From Pseudomonas triticicola (GTDB lineage Bacteria; Pseudomonadota; Gammaproteobacteria; Pseudomonadales; Pseudomonadaceae): a stretch of DNA of 64,000 nucleotides. The position numbers and the translations under genes were made by a program. The DNA is taken from NCBI RefSeq assembly GCF_019145375.1, contig NZ_JAHSTX010000001.1, forward strand, positions 2,331,001 through 2,395,000, read 5' to 3'. Shown here piece after piece: positions 52,510 through 63,695 of this stretch (the first letter of the stretch is position 1; the number at the start of each line of letters is the position of its first letter). Under the pieces are notes generated by a model. That model ran no database searches, was not told the origin of the DNA, and saw only the letters and a list, made by a program, of their open reading frames with translations.

Positions 52510-55333
52510 TGAGGGCCTCCTTGATGCGCGCAGCAGTGATGGGCAGGTCGCGAACACGTTTGCCGATGGCATGCGCCACGGCGTTACCGATGGCACCGAC
52601 AATCGGGATCATCACCACTTCGGCGATGCCCTTGGACGGATCGCTCGGCGACAGCGGCGGCAGGATCTCCGCAGTCTGCTTCCACACCGCTACGTGACGG
52701 GCCATCGGCAGACGGTAACGGTTGAAGTTCCAGTCACCCTCCCCCGGCCCGCCTTCGTACAACGGCATCTCTTCCATCAGCGCATGACCAATACCCATGG
52801 CGATACCGCCTTCGAGCTGGCCCTTGACCAACTCTTCAACCAGCACGCGCCCGCACTCGATCCAAGAATGGTGGTTGAGCACCTGAACCTCCGCCGAGCC
52901 TTTGTTGACCTTCAGCTCGACCAACGTGGCGACCGGGCTGTAATAGGTCACGGCAGCGTTGTTCAACTGCACTACCGGGTAGTTGACGTTCTGCCGATCG
53001 AGCAGGTGGAAGCCAGCACTGTTCATCTGTGCTTTCTTTGCTTGTGGTGCGCCATCGCCGTATTTCACCGCCAGACCGTCGAGCGGCAAGCGCTCGCGCA
53101 CGCCGTCGATGCTGTATTCAGCTTCGGCCCAGCTCCAACGGTTGAAACCGTGCACCGTAGCGCCCGTCACCAGCCCGCGTTCGTGGGCGCGCTTGGCCAG
53201 CTCTTCGAAACTCAGCGGCTGCATGCCGTTGGCGGTCAGCTTGCCATCGACCCAATGCGCATCTTCGCGGCGCACCACGTAAGGGTTGGCCTGGCCGCCG
53301 TACGGCCCCTGACGCCAGATCTCCAGCGCCGCCGGCCACAAACCATGATTGAACAGCACACGCGCCGCTTCACGGGTCGCATGGCTGAAGTAATAGGCGG
53401 AGTTGGTCGCCGAAGACGCCGACGCCAGCTTGCCGACCCAGCGCGGGTTGCGCAGCAGATTGTCCTGCTCGGCCTGGCTCATGATGTAGGGGTTGCCGCT
53501 GGTGATCAGCTGCATTTCCTGCCATTCGGTTTCGCCGGTCTTCACCTCATGCGCGGGGCTGCCGAGGAAATCGGCGACGACCAAGGCTTGCGAGGTGGAC
53601 ATGCCGGTACCGATTTCGATACCGATGTGGCGTAGGGTGATGCGCCCGTCAGCAGTGAATGCGATGCTGGCCATCGGCGCTTCGGAGCCAGTGCCGAAGT
53701 CTTTCTGGCAGATGGCGAAACCGACGCCGTACCAGTTATCCGGGTCTGCCGCTTCACGTTGCTGCTTGATCGCGTCGCGATTTTTCCAGACCTCGTGCAC
53801 CGAAGCCTTGTCAAGAATTTCGTGCAGGCGCAACGCACCGGCGGGGATTGCACCCTGGGTGTTTTTCATGCCGGAGCGCAGGGCATTCCTGCGGCGCAAA
53901 TCGATGGCGTCGACACCCAGGCGACCGGCGATCTCGTCGACCATCATTTCGGTGGCCGCCATGCTTTGCAGAGTGCCGTAACCGCGCATCGAACCCGCCT
54001 CGACCGCGCGCGAGTGATACGCGGTGACCTGCAGATCGTTCTGCGGCATGTAGTAGATCGACTGCGCAGCCGTGGCGCCAACCGCCGCCACCGATGGGCT
54101 GTAGTTGACCCGACCGCCGCCGTCGACGCTCATTTCCGCGCGGAAAATCTTGAAGGTGTAGTCATTTTTGTCCACGGCCAACTGGTAGCGGATGTCGAAC
54201 GGGTGACGCTTGATGCCGCTCTGGAACTGCTCGTAGCGGTCGTTGGCCAGACGCACCGGCACACCGGCGCCGTACAGCGCAGCCAGGGCTGCGTAGTAGA
54301 CAAAAATGTTGTGGTCTTTGGAGCCATAGCCGACGGTATAGCCCGGGTGCATGTTCAAGTTGGCCAGGCCGAAACGCGACGGCCCGATCATCTTCGCGGT
54401 CTCGGTCGCGACTTCCAGCGGGCATTGCGTCGCCACGACGAAATGCAGGGTTTTGGTTTTCGGGTCGTACCAGCCGTTGCCGTTGTCCGGCTCGAGGGCG
54501 GCCGGTTCGATCGACGGGGTTTTATAGCGCTCGTCGAACACCAGCCAGTTATCCGGCGGCGTGTCGATTTCCTGCTTCATGCGATCGGCGTAGAACAGGC
54601 CGCGCTCGGTGAGGTTGCCATGCAGGTTCGGCGATGCATTCCACACTGGACGGCGGTTCTTCAGCATCGGGAACAGGATCGAATCCTTGAGGCTGGCGAA
54701 CTCGTCTTCGTCCGCCGAGGTTGCGCCGCCAACGCGCACGTAGCGGAAGCTGCCGTAGGGATCACCTTCATAGAACGGCACTTTGGCGCCGTAACGAATC
54801 GCTTTGTCATTGAATTTGAGTTGATTCTTGGCCTGACGGAAACGCTCGAAGTCGTTCCAGATCAGGATCGCTACCGGGTGACCGATGAACATCGGCACTT
54901 TGCCTTCCGGCAGCAACGGATCAGGCGCGTGCTCTTCGGGGAAGACGATACCGTCTTTGTCCAGATCGGCAGCGGTAACGATGCGGTCCGGCTGCAGATC
55001 AGCGCCGAGCCACGACAGATCGTAGCCGGCGTAGATGCGGTCAGCCTTGATGGTTTTCAGCAGCATCGCGTGGCCCTGTTGCTCAGGCCAGCCGGGCATG
55101 TCCTTGGCGCGGATGTCGCGGGCGAAGACCTTGCTGCCACAGACCTTGGAAAGCGCATCGTTGCGTTGACGCGCCTTGCCGTTATTGCCGAGCCATTTCT
55201 CGGACGGCACGGTGACGCTGTTTTCCATCAAGGCAGCCAGCGCCTGACTGCTGAGCGGCGTAAGCGTAACGCTCACACCCGCCACCAGCCCGCCCTGGAG
55301 GAACGAGCGCCGGGATATTTCACGGTTGGACAT
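52502..55333 (-). CDS. Molybdopterin-binding catalytic subunit (aldehyde dehydrogenase/IorB-like), Tat-exported
   Basis: 943 aa. The N-terminus NREISRRSFLQGGLVAGVSV has the twin-arginine motif SRRSFLQ, so the folded cofactor-loaded protein should cross by Tat. It has duplicated Mo-binding regions as in IorB and the Pseudomonas periplasmic aldehyde dehydrogenase, with AVEAGSMRGYGTLQSMAATE and HIGIEIGTGMSTSQALVV as cofactor-contact candidates. It would oxidise aldehydes or N-heterocycles. First gene of the cluster. The substrate is not assigned. Confidence 0.9.
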   Translation of the reverse strand: MSNREISRRSFLQGGLVAGVSVTLTPLSSQALAALMENSVTVPSEKWLGNNGKARQRNDALSKVCGSKVFARDIRAKDMPGWPEQQGHAMLLKTIKADRIYAGYDLSWLGADLQPDRIVTAADLDKDGIVFPEEHAPDPLLPEGKVPMFIGHPVAILIWNDFERFRQAKNQLKFNDKAIRYGAKVPFYEGDPYGSFRYVRVGGATSADEDEFASLKDSILFPMLKNRRPVWNASPNLHGNLTERGLFYADRMKQEIDTPPDNWLVFDERYKTPSIEPAALEPDNGNGWYDPKTKTLHFVVATQCPLEVATETAKMIGPSRFGLANLNMHPGYTVGYGSKDHNIFVYYAALAALYGAGVPVRLANDRYEQFQSGIKRHPFDIRYQLAVDKNDYTFKIFRAEMSVDGGGRVNYSPSVAAVGATAAQSIYYMPQNDLQVTAYHSRAVEAGSMRGYGTLQSMAATEMMVDEIAGRLGVDAIDLRRRNALRSGMKNTQGAIPAGALRLHEILDKASVHEVWKNRDAIKQQREAADPDNWYGVGFAICQKDFGTGSEAPMASIAFTADGRITLRHIGIEIGTGMSTSQALVVADFLGSPAHEVKTGETEWQEMQLITSGNPYIMSQAEQDNLLRNPRWVGKLASASSATNSAYYFSHATREAARVLFNHGLWPAALEIWRQGPYGGQANPYVVRREDAHWVDGKLTANGMQPLSFEELAKRAHERGLVTGATVHGFNRWSWAEAEYSIDGVRERLPLDGLAVKYGDGAPQAKKAQMNSAGFHLLDRQNVNYPVVQLNNAAVTYYSPVATLVELKVNKGSAEVQVLNHHSWIECGRVLVEELVKGQLEGGIAMGIGHALMEEMPLYEGGPGEGDWNFNRYRLPMARHVAVWKQTAEILPPLSPSDPSKGIAEVVMIPIVGAIGNAVAHAIGKRVRDLPITAARIKEALNG

Positions 55334-55584
55334 GGATCATCCTCTGGGCGGTTATAGGTCCGCCCTTGTGGTTATCTACTGGGGATCTCGAGTCGTGCAG
55401 AAGCTCTTTCTGGCGAAGCAAAGAGCTGTGTTGACAGTGCAAAGCTGACCGAAAGGTTAACTTTAAAGGTTTCTGCGCCCGCAGCAAACAACCAGTTACA
55501 AAAACCTGACTAAATAATCAAAAAAATCAATGCGACGTGGCACCGCATCCGATCCGCCGAGACGATAGAGCGTGCCTATGGTGG

Positions 55585-55668
55585 ATTGAGCCTCCTCGCG
55601 AAAGCGATTTTCAGGCAATACAGATTTTGAATGTGCAGACGCTTTCGCGAGCAGGCTCGCTCCCACAG
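55585..55668. repeat. REP doublet, left arm degenerate
   Basis: The right palindrome 55641-55668 (TTTCGCGAGCAGGCTCGC and on) is intact. The left one (CTCGCGAAAGCG near 55595) has lost part of its core. Confidence 0.75.
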
Positions 55669-55721
55669 GAATTTGCATTGGCTTCAGGAGCGAGGAATAG
55701 GAATAACCAAATTTCAGACAC

Positions 55722-55748
55722 AAAAAACCCCGGTCTTTCGACCAGGGT
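55722..55748 (-). terminator. Terminator of the tRNA-Val/tRNA-Asp cluster
   Basis: On the minus strand CCCTGGTC-GAAA-GACCGGGG is followed by TTTTTT. Confidence 0.82.
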
Positions 55749-55822
55749 CTTTGCTATCGATCCGATTCAGCCGATGGCTGGTTTCGGCGCTTCAAGGCGT
55801 TCAGCGATCCTTGAAACAGATA

Positions 55823-55899
55823 TGGCGCAGCGGACGGGACTCGAACCCGCGACCCCCGGCGTGACAGGCCGGTATTCTAACCGACTGAACTACCGCTGC
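55823..55899 (-). tRNA. tRNA-Asp(GTC), copy 2
   Basis: 77 nt with encoded CCA. The acceptor GCAGCGG pairs fully with CCGCTGC. The anticodon arm CCGGC-CTGTCAC-GCCGG gives GTC. Identical to the copy 93 bp upstream. Confidence 0.96.
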
Positions 55900-55992
55900 G
55901 TATCGCTTTGAGCTTGCGCTCAAGTAACTCTTTTTGATTGCCGGCTTCGGTGCCTGGCAATCGCGAACCAGATGAATCTGACTCGTAAAATA

Positions 55993-56069
55993 TGGCGCAG
56001 CGGACGGGACTCGAACCCGCGACCCCCGGCGTGACAGGCCGGTATTCTAACCGACTGAACTACCGCTGC
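55993..56069 (-). tRNA. tRNA-Asp(GTC), copy 1
   Basis: 77 nt, same sequence and structure as the copy at 55823. It lies between tRNA-Val(TAC) and the second tRNA-Asp in one apparent transcript. Confidence 0.96.
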
Positions 56070-56124
56070 GCGTCGGTGCAGGCACTTTCAGCCTACTCTC
56101 TTGCTTGCGCAAGCTTCTCGGGAG

Positions 56125-56200
56125 TGGTGGGTGATGACGGGATCGAACCGCCGACATTCTGCTTGTAAGGCAGACGCTCTCCCAGCTGAGCTAATCACCC
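56125..56200 (-). tRNA. tRNA-Val(TAC)
   Basis: 76 nt with encoded CCA. The acceptor GGGTGAT pairs with ATCACCC. The anticodon arm TCTGC-CTTACAA-GCAGA gives TAC. First tRNA of the minus-strand cluster. Confidence 0.96.
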
Positions 56201-56321
56201 GTTTGCATCTCCGAGGCCGCGAAATTTACGCAGGTGGCGAAGCTAAGTCAATAGCAGGATTGGAGTTTTTCTGAAAAAGACGAAATTGCTTCATTCCTGA
56301 GGAAGCCATCGACCGATGGAT

Positions 56322-56351
56322 CGCATTCGCGAGCAGGCTCGCTCCCACAGG
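56322..56351. repeat. Single REP element
   Basis: CGCATTCGCGAGCAGGCTCG continues to CTCCCACAGG, the inverted form of the array at 1-775, placed 15 bp after the SDR stop codon. Confidence 0.88.
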
Positions 56352-56366
56352 ACGCGGCTTCGCTTG

Positions 56367-57143
56367 TTATTCCGTGTAGATCATTTTCTTGGTCATGCCG
56401 CCGTCGACGACGAATTCCTGGCCCGTGACAAACCCGGCATTCCTCGACAGCAGCCACGCCACCATCGCCGCGACGTCTTCGACGGTCCCTACCCTGCCCG
56501 CCGGATGCTGAGCATGATCGGCATCGGCCAAAGGTTCGGCGCGACGCACAGAGGGATCACGGGCATCAATCCAGCCCGGACTGACTGCGTTCACGCGGAT
56601 TTCCGGTCCAAGGCTGATTGCCAGCGCATGGGTCAGCGCCAACAGCCCGCCCTTGCTCGCCGCATACGCCTCGGAGTCCGCCTCCGACTGTCGCGCGCGG
56701 GTCGAGGCCAGATTGACGATCGAACCGTTGTGCGCACGCAGATACGGCGCACAGTGCTTGGCCAGTAACATCGGCCCGCTCAGATTCACCGCCAGCACCC
56801 GATTCCAATACGCCAGATCGAGGCTTTCGAGGGTGATGTTGTGCGGATCGGCCACCGCCGCGTTGCAGACCAGCGCATCAAGGCGACCAAACTGCCCCAA
56901 CACCTCGGCCACGCCCAGCGCGACCTGATTTTCCTCGGCGACGTCCATGGAGATGAACCAGGCATTCTCGCCGAGCACCTTCGCCACTTTCGAACCACGC
57001 GCCCGATCGAGATCGGTCAGCACCACTTGCCAGCCTTCGCTGATCAGCCAGGCGGCAATTCCAAGGCCGATACCGCGCGCAGCGCCAGTGACCAGCGCCA
57101 CGCGGCCATGGGTATTGGTCGCCGGTGTGGACAACTCGATCAC
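56367..57143 (-). CDS. SDR-family oxidoreductase
   Basis: 258 aa classical short-chain dehydrogenase. The cofactor loop is [14 protein letters not shown]. The catalytic Ser is in [11 protein letters not shown] and the active-site Tyr and Lys are in YAASKGG. D in [10 protein letters not shown] suggests NAD rather than NADP preference. The final hydrophobic segment is [20 protein letters not shown]. The substrate is unknown. It overlaps metZ by 4 bp and shares its transcript. Confidence 0.9.
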   Translation of the reverse strand: MIELSTPATNTHGRVALVTGAARGIGLGIAAWLISEGWQVVLTDLDRARGSKVAKVLGENAWFISMDVAEENQVALGVAEVLGQFGRLDALVCNAAVADPHNITLESLDLAYWNRVLAVNLSGPMLLAKHCAPYLRAHNGSIVNLASTRARQSEADSEAYAASKGGLLALTHALAISLGPEIRVNAVSPGWIDARDPSVRRAEPLADADHAQHPAGRVGTVEDVAAMVAWLLSRNAGFVTGQEFVVDGGMTKKMIYTE

Positions 57144-58351
57144 AATGCCGCCAGACCGCGCGCCAGGTCTGCCTGCAGATCAGCCATATCTTCCAGCCCG
57201 ACCGCGACGCGGATCAGGCTGTCGCGAATCCCCGCCGCTTCACGCTCCTGTGGCGCCAGACGGCCGTGGGAGGTGGTGCTTGGATGGGTGATCGTGGTTT
57301 TACTGTCGCCAAGGTTGGCGGTGATCGAAATCAACCGCGTGGCATCGATAAAGCGCCAGGCGCCTTCTTTGCCGCCCTTGACCTCGAAGCTCACCACCGC
57401 ACCGAAGCCCTTCTGCTGGCGCTGAGCCAACTCGTGCTGCGGATGGCTTTTCAGACCGGCGTAATGGACCTTCTCGATGCCGTCCTGCTGCTCCAGCCAT
57501 TCGGCCAGCGCCTGAGCGTTGGCGCAATGCGCTTTCATGCGCAGGTTGAGGGTCTCGAGGCCTTTGAGGAAGATCCACGCGTTGAACGGGCTGAGGGTCG
57601 GGCCGGCGGTCCGCAGGAAACCCACCACTTCTTTCATCTGTTCACCGCGACCGGCGACAACGCCGCCCATGCAGCGACCCTGACCGTCGATGAACTTGGT
57701 CGCCGAGTGCACGACAATGTCCGCGCCGAGCTTCAGCGGCTGCTGCAACGCCGGGGTGCAGAAGCAGTTGTCGACCACCAGCTGCGCGCCTTTGGCATGC
57801 GCGATTTCTGCCAGCGCGGCGATATCCACCAGTTCGGCCAACGGATTGGACGGCGACTCGACAAAGAGCAGTTTGGTGTTGGACTTGATCGCCGCGTCCC
57901 AGGCTGACAGATCGGCCAGCGGGACGTAATCGACTTCGACGCCGAAGCGTTTGAAGTACTTCTCGAAGAGGCTGATGGTCGAGCCGAACACGCTGCGCGA
58001 CACCAGCACATGATCGCCAGCACTGCACAGGCTCATCACCACCGCCATGATCGCGGCCATGCCGGTGGCCGTGGCGACGGCCTGCTCGGCGCCTTCCAGC
58101 GCGGCGATGCGCTCTTCGAATGCGCGCACGGTCGGGTTGGTGTAACGCGAATAGACGTTGCCCGGCACTTCGCCGGCAAACCGCGCCGCCGCATCGGCAG
58201 CGGTGCGGAACACGTAGCTGGAAGTGAAGAACATCGGATCACCGTGTTCGCCTTCCGGCGTGCGGTGCTGACCGGCACGGACGGCCAGGGTATCGAACGC
58301 TACGCCTTCGAGGTCGCTGTCCAGCCGACCGGCATCCCATTCCTGACTCAT
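57140..58351 (-). CDS. metZ: O-succinylhomoserine sulfhydrylase
   Basis: 403 aa PLP enzyme of the Cys/Met family. The PLP lysine lies in [40 protein letters not shown] and [20 protein letters not shown] are family motifs. Its place after purF is the conserved location of metZ in pseudomonads, where it makes homocysteine by direct sulfhydrylation of O-succinylhomoserine. Confidence 0.95.
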   Translation of the reverse strand: MSQEWDAGRLDSDLEGVAFDTLAVRAGQHRTPEGEHGDPMFFTSSYVFRTAADAAARFAGEVPGNVYSRYTNPTVRAFEERIAALEGAEQAVATATGMAAIMAVVMSLCSAGDHVLVSRSVFGSTISLFEKYFKRFGVEVDYVPLADLSAWDAAIKSNTKLLFVESPSNPLAELVDIAALAEIAHAKGAQLVVDNCFCTPALQQPLKLGADIVVHSATKFIDGQGRCMGGVVAGRGEQMKEVVGFLRTAGPTLSPFNAWIFLKGLETLNLRMKAHCANAQALAEWLEQQDGIEKVHYAGLKSHPQHELAQRQQKGFGAVVSFEVKGGKEGAWRFIDATRLISITANLGDSKTTITHPSTTSHGRLAPQEREAAGIRDSLIRVAVGLEDMADLQADLARGLAAL

Positions 58352-58422
58352 GCTGTCTCTCCTTGCTGTTCTCGAACAATAAATATCAGATACAAAACCG
58401 GCCCCTCAGGGCCGGTGGAAAC

Positions 58423-59928
58423 TCAGTTGTTGTACAGATCGATGATCGCACTGACTGCCTGGGTCTTGACCTTCGAGGCATCGTTGCGCGCCTGTTCGAT
58501 CTTGTTCAGGTAAGCCTCGTCGACGTCACCGGTCACGTACTTGCCGTCGAACACTGCGCAATCGAAGTGTTCGATCTTGATCTTGCCGCCGCCGACCGCT
58601 TCGATCAAGTCAGGCAGGTCCTGATAGATCAGCCAGTCTGCACCGATCAGGTCGGCCACGTCCTGGGTCGAACGGTTGTGCGCGATCAGTTCGTGAGCGC
58701 TCGGCATGTCGATACCGTAGACGTTCGGGAAGCGCACCGCAGGTGCCGCCGAGCAGAAGTAGACGTTTTTCGCGCCGGCTTCGCGGGCCATCTGGATGAT
58801 CTGCTTGCAAGTGGTGCCGCGCACGATCGAGTCGTCGACCAGCATGACGTTCTTGCCGCGGAATTCCAGCTCGATGGCGTTGAGCTTCTGGCGTACCGAC
58901 TTCTTGCGTGCAGCCTGACCCGGCATGATGAAGGTGCGGCCGATGTAGCGGTTCTTGACGAAGCCTTCGCGGAATTTCACACCCAAGTGATTGGCCAGCT
59001 CCAGCGCGGCAGTACGGCTGGTGTCCGGAATCGGGATGACCACGTCGATGTCGTGCTCAGGACGCTCGCGAAGGATCTTCTCGGCAAGCTTCTCGCCCAT
59101 GCGTAGACGTGCCTTGTACACCGACACGCCGTCGATGATCGAATCCGGACGCGCCAGGTAGACGTGTTCGAAGATGCACGGGGTCAGCGACGGGTTGGTT
59201 GCGCACTGACGGGTGTGCAGCTTGCCATCTTCGGTGATGTACACCGCTTCGCCTGGCGCGAGGTCGCGGATCAGGGTGAAACCGAGCACATCCAGGGAAA
59301 CGCTTTCCGAAGCAATCATGTACTCGACGCCTTCGTCGGTGTGACGCTGGCCAAACACGATCGGGCGGATACCGTGCGGGTCGCGGAAACCGACGATGCC
59401 GTAACCGGTAACCATCGCCACAACGGCGTAGCCACCGACGCAACGGTTATGCACGTCGGTCACGGCGGCGAACACGTCTTCTTCGGTCGGCTGCAGCTTG
59501 CCACGCTGGGCCAGCTCGTGGGCGAACACGTTGAGCAGCACTTCCGAGTCGGAACTGGTGTTGACGTGACGCAGATCGGATTCGTAGATCTCTTTGGCCA
59601 ACTGTTCAACGTTGGTCAGGTTACCGTTGTGCGCCAGGGTGATGCCGTACGGCGAGTTGACGTAGAACGGCTGGGCTTCGGCCGACGTCGAGCTGCCGGC
59701 AGTCGGGTAACGGACGTGGCCGATACCCATGTGGCCGACCAGACGCTGCATGTGACGCTGCTGGAACACGTCACGCACCAGGCCATTATCCTTGCGCAGG
59801 AACAACCGGCCATCATGGCTGGTCACGATACCGGCAGCGTCCTGGCCGCGGTGCTGGAGCACGGTTAGCGCGTCATACAGCGCCTGATTGACGTTCGACT
59901 TACCGACGATACCGACGATGCCACACAT
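58423..59928 (-). CDS. purF: Amidophosphoribosyltransferase
   Basis: 501 aa from the ATG at 59928, chosen because the catalytic Cys must be residue 2 (MCGIVGIVG). The N-terminal glutaminase domain has [10 protein letters not shown] and [11 protein letters not shown]. The C-terminal phosphoribosyltransferase domain has the PRPP loop [13 protein letters not shown]. It makes phosphoribosylamine, the first committed step of purine synthesis. Located between cvpA and metZ. Confidence 0.97.
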   Translation of the reverse strand: MCGIVGIVGKSNVNQALYDALTVLQHRGQDAAGIVTSHDGRLFLRKDNGLVRDVFQQRHMQRLVGHMGIGHVRYPTAGSSTSAEAQPFYVNSPYGITLAHNGNLTNVEQLAKEIYESDLRHVNTSSDSEVLLNVFAHELAQRGKLQPTEEDVFAAVTDVHNRCVGGYAVVAMVTGYGIVGFRDPHGIRPIVFGQRHTDEGVEYMIASESVSLDVLGFTLIRDLAPGEAVYITEDGKLHTRQCATNPSLTPCIFEHVYLARPDSIIDGVSVYKARLRMGEKLAEKILRERPEHDIDVVIPIPDTSRTAALELANHLGVKFREGFVKNRYIGRTFIMPGQAARKKSVRQKLNAIELEFRGKNVMLVDDSIVRGTTCKQIIQMAREAGAKNVYFCSAAPAVRFPNVYGIDMPSAHELIAHNRSTQDVADLIGADWLIYQDLPDLIEAVGGGKIKIEHFDCAVFDGKYVTGDVDEAYLNKIEQARNDASKVKTQAVSAIIDLYNN

Positions 59929-59969
59929 GCGACGCAACCCCTACTTAATGGATCTGAACTGAACAGCAC

Positions 59970-60530
59970 TCACTGAGGCGTTTTCGCCGTCGGCAAGAGC
60001 TGCTCCTTGAACGGAATCTCAGCGGGTACGCTGATTCCGCTGGCAAGCCACTGACTGCTCCACCCGAGTATCAGGTTTTTGGACCAGTCGGCGACCAATA
60101 GAAACTTGGGCACGAGCTGTGATTCTTTCCACCACCCGTCCTGCTGTACCGGCCCCAGGCTCAACAGCCCTACCGCCACGACCACCAGCAACACGCCACG
60201 CGCTGCGCCGAAGGCCATGCCGAGGAATCGATCGGTCCCGGACAACCCGGTGACGCGAACCAACTCGCCGATAAGATAATTGATCATTGCGCCCACGATC
60301 AGTGTGGCGACAAACATGATGGCACAGCCCGCGATCACGCGAGCCGATGGGGTTTCGATGTATCCGGCGAGGTACTCGGACAGTGAGCCACCAAACATCC
60401 AGGCAACCGCTCCTGCGATGATCCAGGTCAGCAGCGATAACGCTTCCTTTACGAAGCCGCGGCTAAGACTGATCAATGCGGAGATGGCGATGATTGCAAC
60501 GATCGCCCAGTCAACCCAGGTAAATGGCAC
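59970..60530 (-). CDS. cvpA: CvpA family membrane protein
   Basis: 186 aa with four hydrophobic segments. The N-terminus TWVDWAIVAIIAISALISLS and GFVKEALSLLTWIIAG, and GLSGTDRFLGMAFGAARGVL later, are CvpA signatures. It is related to colicin V production and envelope stress tolerance in enteric bacteria. It starts about 100 bp after the SPOR gene and precedes purF. Confidence 0.93.
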   Translation of the reverse strand: MPFTWVDWAIVAIIAISALISLSRGFVKEALSLLTWIIAGAVAWMFGGSLSEYLAGYIETPSARVIAGCAIMFVATLIVGAMINYLIGELVRVTGLSGTDRFLGMAFGAARGVLLVVVAVGLLSLGPVQQDGWWKESQLVPKFLLVADWSKNLILGWSSQWLASGISVPAEIPFKEQLLPTAKTPQ

Positions 60531-60628
60531 AGTGCAGCCTACAGACGGATAAGGCGGCGCATTTTAGCAGAGCGCATGGCTGTCGGTAAGCTGCGATTGT
60601 CAGTGCTTTTCAATCGAGGTGATAGATT

Positions 60629-61288
60629 TCAGCCACGTTCAGGCTGAAAACGGACAACGAAGCCCTTGAGGTTCTGCTGACGGCTCAGCAGATCACGCAG
60701 GCGATCGGCTTCAGCACGCTCGATCAGCGGACCGACGAACACCCGATTCTTGCCATCGGCCGAACGAATGTAGGCGTTATAACCCTGGCTGCGCAGGTTC
60801 TTCTGCAGGCTCTCGGCGCTGGCGCGGCTCGACAGGCTGGCAAGTTGCACTGACCAGCTCACCGACAGACCGTTGGCATCGACGCGGCTCTGCGTAGTGT
60901 CAGGCTTGCTGGTTGCCGAGGTGATTGGCTGAGCCGGCGGCGGAATCGGCTTGGCCACCGGTGGCGGCGTTGCCGGGCGGGCTATCTGCGCAGGGATGGT
61001 CGGTGCTGGCGCAGCCGGAGCAGCAGCCGGAGCAGCAGGCACTTCTTCAGCGACCTCTTCGTCCGTTGGCACCGGCTCTTGCGGCAAAGCCTGGGGCTCA
61101 GGCACGGCGACCGGGTCCATTTGCACTTGCGGCATGGCCGAAGGCTGAGGCGCAGCCGGGGCCTCGACGGTCACCTGACGCTGCTCGTCCTGACGGGAAA
61201 ACAGCATCGGCAGGAAGATCACCGCCAGCGCCACCAGCACCAAAGCGCCGACCATGCGCTGCTTGTACGCTTTATCCAGCAAAGCCAT
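60629..61288 (-). CDS. SPOR-domain inner-membrane protein (DedD-like)
   Basis: 219 aa from the ATG at 61288. A short cytoplasmic start ([10 protein letters not shown]) leads to one transmembrane segment (VGALVLVALAVIFLPMLF). A Pro and Ala-rich linker of about 100 residues follows, then a C-terminal SPOR domain (SWSVQLASLSSRASAESLQK, then RVFVGPLIERAEADRLRDLL). DedD binds septal peptidoglycan in E. coli division. The start overlaps the folC end by 17 bp. Confidence 0.92.
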   Translation of the reverse strand: MALLDKAYKQRMVGALVLVALAVIFLPMLFSRQDEQRQVTVEAPAAPQPSAMPQVQMDPVAVPEPQALPQEPVPTDEEVAEEVPAAPAAAPAAPAPTIPAQIARPATPPPVAKPIPPPAQPITSATSKPDTTQSRVDANGLSVSWSVQLASLSSRASAESLQKNLRSQGYNAYIRSADGKNRVFVGPLIERAEADRLRDLLSRQQNLKGFVVRFQPERG

Positions 61289-62575
61289 TTGCCGCTTCCT
61301 CCGTGGAGCGCCGGGCCAGCCATTCAAGGGCCTCGGCGACACAATAAAATGATCCGAACAACAGAATCTCGTCGTCGCTGGTCGCAATCGCGCACTGCCC
61401 TTCCAGAGCGGCCGCAACGCTGGCATAGGACGTAACCGAAGCGCCAAGGTTCTCCAGCGCTGCCTCAAGCTCAGCCACCGGACGCGCGCGCGGCGAATCC
61501 AGCGGCGCGACAGCCCAATGCGCGACACTAGCATTCAATTCGCCAACAACACCATCCAGATCCTTGTCCGCCAGCAACCCGAACACCGCCAGACGCTTGC
61601 CAACCGGCGGCCGCGCAGCCAGCCGTCGCGCGAGATATTCAGCGGCATGCGGGTTGTGACCGACATCCAGCAACAGGTTCAGGCGATTGCCGTTCCATTC
61701 GAACGAACGACGATCGAGGCGTCCGACCACGCGCGTCGCCAGCAATGCAGGGACTATCTGTTCGGCATTCCACGGCAAACCTGTCAGCAGATAGGCTTGC
61801 AGCGCCAGCGCGGCGTTTTCCATCGGCAGATCGAGCAGCGGCAGGTCGCGCAATTCGACGGATTGGCCTTGGACATCGGTGCCGCGCCATTGCCAGTGTT
61901 GGTCAGTGATGCCGAGATCGAAATCGCGTCCACGCAGGAAGAACGGGCAAGCCAGTTCGTGCGCCTTGTCGAGCAGTGGTTGCGGAGGATTCAGGTCGCC
62001 ACACAGAGCAGGCTTGCCCTGGCGGAAAATTCCAGCCTTCTCGTAGGCTACGGATTCGCGGGTATCGCCCAGATAATCGGCGTGATCGACGCCGATGCTG
62101 GTGACCAGCGCAATATCGGCATCGACCACATTGACCGTGTCCAGACGCCCGCCCAGCCCCACTTCAAGCACTACAGCGTCAAGTGCAGACTGCTGAAACA
62201 GCCAGAACGCCGCCAGGGTGCCCATTTCGAAATAAGTCAGGGAAGTCTCGCCGCGGCCCGCCTCGACCGCAGCAAAGGCTTCGCACAGCTGGGCGTCAGT
62301 GGCTTCGACGCCATTGAGCTGCACCCGCTCGTTATAACGCAGCAGGTGCGGAGAATTGTAGACGCCAACGCTCAGGCCCTGCGCACGCAGCAAAGAAGCC
62401 ACGAACGCGCAGGTCGAACCCTTGCCGTTGGTGCCGGTGACCGTGATCACCCGAGGCGCCGGCTGGCCCAGCCCCATGCGGGACGCTACCTGTTGCGAAC
62501 GTTCCAGGCCCATGTCGATGGCCGACGGATGCAACTGCTCGAGGTAGGCGAGCCATTCACCAAGGGTGCGCTGGG

Positions 62576-62579
<4 letters not shown>
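61272..62579 (-). CDS. folC: Bifunctional folylpolyglutamate/dihydrofolate synthase
   Basis: 435 aa Mur ligase-like enzyme. The ATP loop is [29 protein letters not shown] precedes it, and [20 protein letters not shown] and the carbamylated-lysine region [18 protein letters not shown] follow. It adds glutamate to dihydropteroate and to folates. It overlaps accD by 4 bp. Confidence 0.96.
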
Positions 62580-63496
<917 letters not shown>

Positions 63497-63695
63497 GCTT
63501 TCTTTCTCCAGTACCGGCGGCCCGAACGCTCTGGTTCGCAGCCCCGTGTATGCCCTTGAGCTAAATTCATGTGTGTGGCGATGGTTGCCGAACAGTCGCG
63601 GTCAGCGCGAAACATGACCTGCGTACGATTCAGCAACCCTCAGCCGCGCCTGCTTTGTGCAAGTGCATTGATGGACGGCGGCAGACTGCCAGCCG

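Larger units (their letters stand above)
55334..55822. other. Intergenic region with REP copies and tRNA terminator
   Basis: 489 bp without a supported gene. It contains the promoter region of the Mo hydroxylase operon, a degenerate REP doublet near 55585-55668 and the terminator of the tRNA cluster at 55722. Confidence 0.5.

Noticed and set aside
63497..63695. Possible small gene between accD and trpF
   Set aside because: No frame has a ribosome site and coding style; it appears to be an intergenic leader for accD.
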